Made by a program: the position numbers and the translations under genes. Positions 45,650 to 55,398 of a stretch of DNA of 64,000 bases are shown one piece after another. The notes under the pieces are model-generated. The model was not told the origin of the DNA and searched no databases. It saw nothing but the letters and a program-made list of their open reading frames with translations. Every line of letters starts with the position of its first letter. The stretch's first letter is position 1. Source of the stretch: Cladorrhinum sp. PSN259 (lineage: Eukaryota; Ascomycota; Sordariomycetes; Sordariales; Podosporaceae); contig MU867066.1 of assembly GCA_033725935.1 (NCBI GenBank), positions 620,001 through 684,000 on the forward strand, written 5' to 3'.

Positions 45650-47648
45650 GTAGCCAGGAGAGGTTGTAGCTTCCGCGGGTTGATGACTTGGGCTGGTTGG
45701 GAAGGTGGGAAAGATTATGCATTTGGCGTTCATCTGGGATTTGGCTTTTGGCTGTTTGCTTTCTCACACACACAAGGGCTGAGATGTTTTCTACCTTGCT
45801 CTGCGTTTGCTAACGCCTCTTTTTTTTTTTTTTACCTTCAAGCATGGGGTTTTTTGGGAAGCAGCGCTATCCCCCTCTTTGTTGGGGGATAGTCTTTTTT
45901 GTTTTATTTTTATTTTCCTTTAATGATGGTTCCTTGCGCTACAGAAACAGCTATTAAACTGGATATAGAAAGAGAGGGATTGCGTTAGACAAGAGTATAT
46001 GGCGTGGAAAGATGAACAGGCAAATTTCAATGGAAAGAAACAGGAAACCGAGAGATACAGGGTTGTTGATGAGATTGTCGATTGCGGGTGAAAACGTAGT
46101 ATGAAAACAATATACACAGGGAAACGTTGCATTTTTGGCAACCATAATCTTTGCTGTGTCTGTTCATGTGATTTAGATGAAAATGAGGTTGGATGAGAAG
46201 GTGCTAAAGAAAAGAAGAGTAAGCGTTTCATCTTGTGTGCGCATTCATATGGAAGCAATATCCAAGTTTGCTGTGATCCTCAACAACCGATTGCAACATT
46301 TAGAGAAAATGTATCTTTCAAAAGGTACCGACCAATTACAAAACTCACTCAGCACATCATCGAGATCCCAAGACTACAGCCTATGGATGTTCCTAACAAC
46401 TCATCAAAGAAGGAAAGTGGTAGAAATGGTGAAGGGTTGTTTGTCTGTGCTCACTTACACGAGACAATTCCCACTTCCCCCACAAAAAACTAATATTCCG
46501 TCTCGAACACAACCGCATAACCACATGGAAAACCACAAACCACGGATCCCGCTCCATCCCTCCCTCCCTCTCCCGTTCCGTTCCATTCCGTTCCGAGTTT
46601 TCCGGAGGTGGGGGCTAAGTGGGCGGTAAAAAAGAAGCACAGTAACACAGAAAAAAACATGGCCAAACGGGTAAAGGAGGTGAGGTAGAAAACAAGCTTT
46701 CGAGTTTAATTTATCCTACCGAGAAACAAGCTCTTTTTTTTTTTCCAAGACTTTTTTTTTCTTGCAGGTATTTTTTTTCCTTCTCGGCATGGATGTACAT
46801 ACATGTACAGTACATACTATATACTATATACTATATATACTTCTACGGGATAATTAAAACAGGGCAGAAAAGAAAATGTGCTCATTTTCGATACAATACA
46901 GGTGTCACACGACAAAAGGTCAGATTAGTACGGGGGCCGAATCTGGTAAATAGATATGTACGCACGCAAATCAGCCATGAAAAATAAAAACGGAAAGTCG
47001 GAAAATCCAATCAGGGTATTCATTGTGATAGAGCAAAAAACGAAAACTTTTAGGAAGCGGGTTTTTTTCTCCCGAGGTGTGATTATCATATGTATGTTGA
47101 TCTGCTGCGCCTCAACTAAAGTGCTCATCGGGAAGGAATAGGTATGTACATAGACATGGAAGCATTGTTGACTATCCCTTACCGGAGAGGTATACAACGG
47201 ATGATACACAAAAAACGGTACCGGGATGGCTATCAACTACACTGCGAAATAAGTGCCATGAGGGTTAAAAAATAAAAGTAAAAGCAGAAGAATATGCCCA
47301 TCTGAAAATAATCCATCTTCACAATAAAACCTACAAAACAATAATTACCGAGTTGGTTTGGTATTTCTTCTTGATCTCTGCAAATAAACCCGCTTCCTCA
47401 ACTCCCAAAAAAAAATAGTGAAATCTTCGCATAGTAATGATTACATGACATGACAGACCTCAAATACCCCTCCTTGAATATCAATCTTCCCCCCAATAAA
47501 ACTTATTTATGTACGTATGTATGTATGCCTCGCCATGCTGAGTGAGATAAGCACGCGCAACAACAATAACAAGAAAAAAACATCACATCATTACAAACCC
47601 CCCTCCAAAAGTCTCCCTTCCCCCTCTAGACGCCACATCCATCCATCC
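45650..47648. other. Intergenic region between convergent malic enzyme and Telo_bind gene
   Basis: 2.0 kb of AT-rich sequence with T runs and simple repeats, including a perfect triple TACTATA at 46815-46835. Frames up to 150 codons are low-complexity and overlapping. No gene is supported. Confidence 0.5.
46815..46835. repeat. TACTATA heptamer repeated three times
   Basis: Three perfect tandem copies of a 7-bp unit in an AT-rich intergenic stretch, flanked by further TATA and GTACATAC-type repeats. A simple microsatellite. Confidence 0.8.
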
Positions 47649-50600
47649 TCACGTCTCTTTCATTTTCTTCCCCTTCTCTTCCACTTTACTCTTCTCCCCC
47701 TCCCCCATCCCCCTCCACCACCCCCTCAAACCAGTCATGTACGCCCTATACCCTTCCCAATCCTCAACCGGCAACCCTTTGATCTGCGGTGGACCCTCGT
47801 CCTCATCGAAAACAGCCCAAGCCGTCTCTTGTCCAGACCTCAATCCGTGCCCCTTCTTACTCAAGGACTTAACCTGCACCCGCTGCAACAAGATCGCATC
47901 GCCCACTTTCAAAACCGGCAAGTGGTCTTTGTGAGGCCTGTACAGCTGTACCTCCACAACGTCCTTGGGAGCAATAGACGGATCGGTAACGTAAAAAGTC
48001 ATCGAGTACTCTCTTGGTCCACCTTTTGCTCGTGCAGGAGGGGAAGGCTCGGTAGTGACTATCGCGACTATGTTTGGATACTTGTCATTGTGGTAACGAA
48101 GGGATTTTAGATTGACGCATTCGGGTAGCTCAGTACGGAGACGTTTGACCAGTTCCGATTTGAGTGCCGAAGATGAAGGGGTGGCGGTGTCTGCAGAGGA
48201 GGCGGTGGGACGTTTAGAAGGCGAATCCAACGCGCCCTTTGCCAGACTGATGCTGATGTCCTTTGATGGAGTACCTGCCAAAGCTCCTTTCGCCAGGTTG
48301 ACGCTGTTGTCACCTTCGTCTGTTGCTATGGTATGTAAACTGTTTGAGCGTCCCCGAGCAAGCCTAGGACTTATCCTCGTTGGTTGCTCAGTAGAAGCTG
48401 CTGCCTTTTTGGAGCGACGAGTGGTTGGTACTGCTTGCCGGGCTAAGTTGACGCTGTGGTCGACGTCTGATTCGGGTTCAGGTGATCGGTGCCCTTGAGT
48501 GGACGGGGTAGAGACTGTGACTCGGTCCTCAGTGTCTTCGATGTCTTTGACTACTCCAGGCGTTGTTACGACCTGTAGAGGTGTTTCGGGCTCAACCTCA
48601 GGTTCAGCAGTTTCCTCATCTGCAATTGCGTCTTGAACTGTTGCCTGTTTGCTTCGGACTGCTCCGCCGTCATCCTCAATCGAAGAAGCGGATTCTTCCA
48701 CTTCAGATTCCTCGACTGAAGGTACCTCATCCTCCTCGACATCCGCTGTTGGTGGGCTTAGTGCGCTGGCTTGAGGCACAACTTCCTCCACTTCCGACTC
48801 CGGTTCAACTTGGGAAACCTCGTCTGTGCCCTCTTCTTGTGTGCTATCGACGGCCTGGTCGTCTACAAGTTCCTCGACTTCGGCTGTCTCTGCCTCGGCT
48901 TCTTGATCCTCCTCTGCTAGAGGCTCCAGTTGCTCAACAGCATCCGAGAAAGCATCCTCAGAAACATCATCCTCTGCTTGTGAAACCTCCTCTTCAACCG
49001 GCTGGCTCTGCAAGGGAGTCAACGGTTGATGCCCTTTCCTGGGTTTCTCGTGCTCCAATGGCTGAGAAGCAAACGAGTTCGTAAGCGGCGGAGAGAAAGC
49101 GTCCACCGCATTAAGGGCTTTCTTGTCGTCACCCTCCTTCACCGGCTGTTCCGCTGACTCCTCTTGTACTGACTCGTCAGGCTTCTCCTCAAGTTTTGCT
49201 GAGAACTCTTCTGGCTCTTCTGAAGGTTGAGTAATCGTGTATTCTACTGTAGTAACCTCCTCGGTAACGATGACTTCGGATATGTATTCAGTCGTAACGG
49301 GACCAGAACCCGCGGCCTCGGACTCGCCTCTGCTTTCTGATTCCTGAGCCTGCAGCATGTCAACATCGTCATCATCCTCAACGCCAGCACTCAAGACAGG
49401 AGTGGCGGCATCGAGCATGGCAACGTCATCATCGTCTTCCTCGATCACATCAATAATCTCGACATCCTCGCTCTCCCAGGTTTCTTCCGTGATCTTTGTC
49501 TCTTCCTGATGTCCGATGGGAATATCATCGTCAACCATAACATCATCTTCGCTAGCATCATCCATCTCTTCATCCTGCTCATCCTGCTCATCCTGCTCAT
49601 CCGGCTCAATCTGGGTTGCAAACGACATGGTCTTATCATCTGTTGCACCATCGAATGAATCCTGAGCCACAGGCGCTGATCCCTGAGGTGTAGTCTCTTT
49701 ATCTTGCTCTTCTTCCCCAACATCCATTTCCTCAACTATTTCGACTTGGCTGGCAAACGAGGAGTCCTTATCGTCCGACGCGTAGCCGCTGGAGTCATCA
49801 GCCTCTGGAGGCAGAACCGGCGCGGGAGGCTCTGTGGGCTGCTCTTCATTTTTGACATCAGCCTTGCTTTGGCTGGGTACCGGCTCGTTCCCATCGTCTG
49901 ACAAATTGTCAGAAGAGTGCTGAGCGTCTGTCGTTGAAAGCTCAGCGATAGTTTCGGTGGGTTGTTGTCCTGCGTTGGTTTCCACCTCCTCAGCGTTTGC
50001 GGAATCATCCTCCCCATTGGCAGAAGACTTTTCCTCGGCAACCACGCCGGTTGACTCATCATCGACATTCTCTCCCTCGGCATCAACATGCTTAGACTCG
50101 GTGGAAACCTCGTTTGTATCCTCAGGATCATATTGTGACGCTTCCAATTCTTCCCCCACAGCGCTGGATAAGAAGGATTCTTGGCCGCCGTCAGAATCAG
50201 CTTCCGCTGCTCGCGCTTGCTCACCGAGCTCCTTATTCTCGGCAAAGTCAACGACATCGGTGTTCTCGAGGGCTGAGTTAGAGTCGTCGTTTTCTTCATC
50301 CACTTGGACGGTATTGTTAGGCTCGAAATCGTCCTGTGATGGCTGGGGTTCAACATGTGGAGAATCTGGCGGCGTATCGTCATCATCTGATTCGATTGAA
50401 GAAGAGGAGTTGGCATCCTGTTCAACGGGCTCCTCTGCTGCTGAAGCTTCTCGAAGAGCAGGGCCGGCCGCTGGTGCAGGATCCGGCTCATCATCATCTT
50501 CGGAATCTGAAAGCAGACTGATAACTACCGGGCCAGACGACGGCCGCGTCTGATACGATGGTTGAATTCGTCCGTATGACTGTTGAGGGTAGGATGGTCG

Positions 50601-52767
50601 GCTCTGATTCTCATAGCCTTCTTCATCCTCTTCGCTCTCGTCGGACTGCTCTTCTTCATCATACTCTTCTTCGTCTTCGAACCCTTCCTCATCCTCGTTC
50701 CAGGGCTCACCGTCCTCGTCATAAATTTCACCATCACCATAACGCTCGCCCATTTCCTGCTCAACCTCCTCCTCTTCTTCAGACAGACCTTCATCATCAT
50801 CAGAGACAGACTGATATTTCCGTTGGTCATAATCACCCTCTTCTACTGGAGATTCGTATTCGTCATGCTCACCGTCATCCTCCACGTCTTCTTCACTCAA
50901 GTCAACAATCTCGACTTGATTGGCACTCTTTTGTGCAGCTTCAACTAGACTGGAGGTGCTGACATCCAATTGCTGGCTGCGGAATTCCCCTGGTCGCTCC
51001 TCAGGTACTTCGCCCCCGCCGTAAGTCGCAAACCCTTGGGGAACTCTGTCTGGCGAAATCTCGGTTGCATGTAGAGATGGCTGTTCACTGGTGATTCTAG
51101 AACCCTCATCGAGCGCATCAGTGCCGAAGTGCCCTCCTTCTACGGGATTATAGAACTGTGACTGGGTTGAGACTTCCCATTGCCCGTGACCGAAGCTTTC
51201 AACGATAGGCGGGTGAGGTGCCATGCCGTGATCAAGACCGGCGCTTTGTTGAGAGCCTGCTGCATCAAGGTAGGGGTTAATTTCGGGATAGTTTGCGGAA
51301 GCATGTGCATCCAGATAGGAAGCCGGGTATGTGTCATGCGTGCTAAAACCTGTTTTGAGACCATGTGGGTGGTGCTCAGGAATAGCCGCAGAATAATGTG
51401 TTTCTGGAATGTGAGAAAACCCAAACCTAACTTGATCTGCAATGCTCATAGTCGGTTCAGCTCTCGCTGGAGCACTGGTACCAAACATAGAGTAAGATGG
51501 AATGGCTGGCTTAGAGCCAAACAGGGTACTATGTGATGTTTCCAATGGGGCTGAGAATGAAGCACCTGGACGTGGAAGCCCGTCATTAGGGACTGGTGAT
51601 CGACCAAGAGGATGTTGCTCCTGAGTGGGCTGTTCCTGAACAGGTTGTTCTTGAGCAATGTGCTCTTCTGACCTTTTTGATGTTGCCTCATGTAACTCCT
51701 GAGCCGCATGTGATAAGATTGCAAGGTCATCGCGGCGAGGTGACCCATGTTGCTCTTCAGCAGTAATGGCGAAGTCTTCTTTTACAGGAGAAATCGCAAC
51801 GACTGGTTGAACCTTGGAAATTTGGTTGTCAATTAGTGCTGGAGCATCTTGCATCATTTCACTGTCGACCGTCTGGCAGCCTTCATCCATTGTCTGTACC
51901 TTAGGCGATGTTCCAGTTGGTACCGCCTCGGGAATATCTTCATCCATAGCATCTTGAACCGGAGACGACGGTCCAGCGCTAGGGGACTGGCTTGTATAAC
52001 GCCATGCGCCACTGTTGCGCCCAAAACGGGCCCGTTTTCGACCTTTATTCTTGACCCCACCATCGTCTTCAAATATGTCGCCTTCGTATAGCGCGCCGTA
52101 AGAGATTCGTGCTCGTTTGACGAACGCTGGGGAAGAGTACTCGTTCGTTGCAAGCTGAAAGAATTTTCGGATGTTGGGAATATCCTCGGGTGAGTCTTCG
52201 GCCTCGGGGGTCGTGAATCGCGATTCGGTCACAGATTCAACTGGTGGCTCGATTATTGGTTCAGGCTCAGTGTCAGGTTGGTCAACGTTAATGTATTTCA
52301 GCTTGCCCGATTCGCCAGATTTGATCTAGAAAATAGTTAGAAAGTCATTTAAATAGCAAGGTCAATGGCCGGACCTGGAGAGTGAGCTTCTCCCTGAACT
52401 GCAGCTGCCAGTCAACCCTGGAACCAGGGATGCGCCCAGGCGAAGTGTCCTTTGCCCATTCAACACCATCAAGATTCAGAAGCAACTCGTCGCCTGCGCC
52501 AAACTCGCAGTTGGAAAACGCTTTTGCGCTGGGCCCGTGGAGCTCAATTCGAACCTGGCCCTTGGCGCGACGCAACCGGACATCGGGTTCGGCGACGAGG
52601 AAGGCGAGGGTTTTTGTGACTGAGTTGTATGGCCATTTAATACCGACTTCACCTCTGACGGCTAGAGAAGCTTGCGCGGGCAAGTCGGGATTGAGCTGCG
52701 CAATTGGCGTTATGGTTTTGGACGCCAGCAGCGAAGCGACTGCACTCTCACCATCAACCGACGCCAT
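47649..52767 (-). CDS. Acidic protein with C-terminal POT1/CDC13-type Telo_bind domain
   Basis: Exon 1 (52767-52375) and exon 2 (52325-47649) join across a 49-nt intron (GTCCGG donor, CTAG acceptor) to give 1689 aa. The last ~170 residues resemble the Telo_bind OB fold of POT1/CDC13: SELVKRLRTELPECVNLKSL, NIVAIVTTEPSPP, REYSMTFYVTDPSIAPKDVV, VQLYRPHKDHLPVLKVGDAI. The first ~130 residues may be a second OB-like domain (LAVRGEVGIKWPYNSVTKTL ... ELLLNLDGVEWAKD). Between them lie about 1300 residues of Glu/Asp/Ser-rich disorder with tandem motifs such as DEQDEQDEQDEE and EEEYDEEEQSDESEEDEE. Binding of single-stranded telomeric DNA is inferred from the fold. It could be a fungal CST-type large subunit or another ssDNA-binding factor. 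Confidence 0.82.
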
Positions 52768-53298
52768 GTTGGAGAGGTTGACGATTTGCGAAGCGATTAA
52801 AGTGTAATGAGATCAATAATCACACGAAGTGCCCCTTAAGTCGCCATCGATGCGCCCTCATTCAAAGGTCGACAACAGGCAAAAAAAAAAAGAAACGACA
52901 AAAGAGAGTTGTTGGATGTTTAGTTGTAGGTTTGACTTTTTGGTGGGATTCCGCAAAGCTCCAGAAGCAACACACACCCAGAAGCTGCAAGCTCCCAGAA
53001 ATGACGGCAGCGACGCGACTTTCGGTGGAGCTCCGCCGCTTCTGGTTTACGGTCTGGGTCCACAACTGAAAGTGGAAAGCGGTAGCCGTTTGAGAGCTTG
53101 GCGGGTAACCGAAAATGACCCCAATCGGGGATTTTGTAATTACGTGTATTGCGGGGAAGTTGACGGTCTCTCAGCTTCCATCATGACTTCCATGTAGTAC
53201 ACATTTTGTCAACTGCTCTTTCGGTCATCAAAAACTAGAATGATTTTCTAGCTTTTTCTTGTCCACTAGCCAAGTTTCTCTGTTCTCACTTATAATCA
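52768..53298. promoter_or_regulatory. Divergent promoter region, Telo_bind gene and flavin monooxygenase
   Basis: 531 bp between divergent start codons. It contains an A-rich run near 52880. No gene and no named regulatory site was seen. Confidence 0.5.
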
Positions 53299-54777
53299 AT
53301 GGGTTCAGAACCTCCAGTATCGAAACCGAAGAAACACTTCGACATTCACAATGTCGCAATCATTGGAGCTGGACCGTGTGGTCTTTCGGCTGCGAAATAT
53401 TTAGTTGGTCAAAATGCCTTTGAAAATATCGTCGCTTATGAACAGCAATCAGAAGTTGGTGGAGTGTGGAATTACAGTCGAGAGACTTCCTCAAACGCCA
53501 ACGGCCATGTGCCGCAAATAAGCCCCGATTGTCCCCCTGACCCGCCTCTCGAGTCGGGCAAGGCAGCCCCGGTATTCCCATCACCAATGTACGAGACGTT
53601 ACACACCAACATTCCCCGGAAGCTGATGCCGTTTACGGATTCCGAATTCCGCAACAATTTACTCATCTTCCCATCTCGTCAAGACGTCCAAGAATATCTG
53701 GTGGACTATTCTCAAGATGTCCGTCATCTCATCAAATTCTCAACCCAAGTTGAAGATGTTCGTTTGAGGAAGGTAGATGGCAAGTGTCAGTGGGATGTAG
53801 ATGTGAAATCACTCGAGACGGGAGAGATCACAACTCGAACCTACGACGCAGTTGTTGTTGCGTCCGGCCATTATTCCGTTGTCTACGTACCAAACATCAA
53901 GGGCATCAGTGAATTCCACAAGGCATATCCCGGAGTCATCTCACATTCGAAATATTACCGGGTCCCTGAGCCGTTCACTAACAAGAAGGTGGTCGTCGTC
54001 GGGAATGCTGCCTCGGGGCTTGATATCGCAGCTCAAATCAGTAACGTCTGTAAAAAGCCACTGCTGCTTTCCGTGCGGACGCCCACCTCTCAGGCCAATC
54101 TTGACTGGACGGGTGCAGAAGAATTGCCCCAGATTGAAGAGTTCCTCGTGAAAGAAAGAGCAGTCCGATTCCAGGACGGCAGGACTGAAAGGGACATCGA
54201 CGCCGTGATATTTGCCACGGGTTATCTTTACTCATACCCATTCCTTAAATCCTTGGATCCGCCGGTTGTCACTGACGGTCGGCGCGTTCATGGAGTCTAC
54301 AAACACCTCTTCCACATAGACCACCCAACATTGGTATTCCCGGGGTTGCCCATGAAGGTAGTACCACTGCCGCTCTCGCAGAGCCAAGCCGCCGTCTTCT
54401 CGAGGACCTGGGCAAATCTGCTATCGCTGCCATCCGCAGAGGAAATGAGGAAGTGGGAAGAAGAGGAGGTGGAAAAAAGAGGATCAAAGTACCACGTGTG
54501 GCCGAAGGGCGGCGACTCAGAGTACATCAACGCAGTCCACGACGAGCTCGCCAAGTCTGGGACGCCAGGAAAGGAACCTCCGTATTGGGACGCAGAGTTA
54601 TGCTGGCAAAGGACCGTACACGCGGAAGCCAAGCTGGAGTTTGAGCTCGAGGGGAGGAAGGCGAAATCGCTCGAAGAGCTCGGGTTCAACTATGAGCCGA
54701 AGCCAGAAGGAGAAGGAGAAGAAGAAGAAGAAGATGGGCAGGCTTCTTCACTAAAGGCCAAGCCAGAAATATTGTAA
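53299..54777 (+). CDS. Flavin-containing monooxygenase
   Basis: Intronless 492-aa FMO-type enzyme. FAD-binding motif VAIIGAGPCGLSAAKYL is at residues 19-35, and EVGGVWNY shortly follows. The NADPH site is VVVVGNAASGLDIA (about 230). YPGVISHSKYYR stands at the place of the FMO signature FxGxxxHxxxY, with Tyr for the first Phe, and VIFATGYLYSYPF is the C-terminal ATGY motif. Family members oxygenate soft nucleophiles such as thiols or amines with NADPH and O2; yeast Fmo1 acts on thiols in the ER. The C-terminus ends in a Glu-rich tail (EGEGEEEEEDG). Substrate is not predictable. The ATG at 53299 is the first in frame. Confidence 0.9.
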   Translation: MGSEPPVSKPKKHFDIHNVAIIGAGPCGLSAAKYLVGQNAFENIVAYEQQSEVGGVWNYSRETSSNANGHVPQISPDCPPDPPLESGKAAPVFPSPMYETLHTNIPRKLMPFTDSEFRNNLLIFPSRQDVQEYLVDYSQDVRHLIKFSTQVEDVRLRKVDGKCQWDVDVKSLETGEITTRTYDAVVVASGHYSVVYVPNIKGISEFHKAYPGVISHSKYYRVPEPFTNKKVVVVGNAASGLDIAAQISNVCKKPLLLSVRTPTSQANLDWTGAEELPQIEEFLVKERAVRFQDGRTERDIDAVIFATGYLYSYPFLKSLDPPVVTDGRRVHGVYKHLFHIDHPTLVFPGLPMKVVPLPLSQSQAAVFSRTWANLLSLPSAEEMRKWEEEEVEKRGSKYHVWPKGGDSEYINAVHDELAKSGTPGKEPPYWDAELCWQRTVHAEAKLEFELEGRKAKSLEELGFNYEPKPEGEGEEEEEDGQASSLKAKPEIL

Positions 54778-55398
54778 TATGATGTGACAATTTCTGTTAG
54801 AAAAAAAAAATGGTAGCTGTGTTGAACATGTAAAGACAGCTAGCCATCATACTGGCCGGTTTGCTTTACGTATGTATGTATCTTCCTTCCCGTCGCACCT
54901 CACCAGTGCATTTATTACCTACCTTACAACCCTGCACCAATCACCTGCGAGTACAAAAGACACAGAGCGAATGGCCGACTGGTTAGCCACAGTGCTCTTG
55001 GATGCCTTACCATATATGAACAAGTGCCGTGAGAGACTTCCTCCTCTCTCAGCAAGCCATATCAGTTGCTGTAGACCGCAATAACACACATATCTCAACC
55101 GTTAGGGGATAGTTTTAACAACCATGATTTGGATAAGAGATATACTCAAGTGTTGAAGAGGCCAAAGAAGTACGTAGTAATAGCTTGTTTGCTCTGAACT
55201 AACCCTTATTTCTTCGAATCATACCCACCATGTGCTGCTGCCTCCAAAAGACTTACAAGCAACCTCCCCCCTTTCTTCATCCGTGTATCCATGTCATCAG
55301 CTAAAAACTCCAAATCTCCCAAGTCCTAATGGTACAAAAAATATAAAAGAATTCGCAACCCCATCACGCCCCAAACTTCATTCCTCAACAAGTGTGTT
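54778..55398. other. 3' intergenic region between convergent FMO and GYP7
   Basis: 621 bp between two stop codons on opposite strands, with a GTATGTATGTATC simple repeat near 54870. It holds both transcript ends. No gene is supported. Confidence 0.5.
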
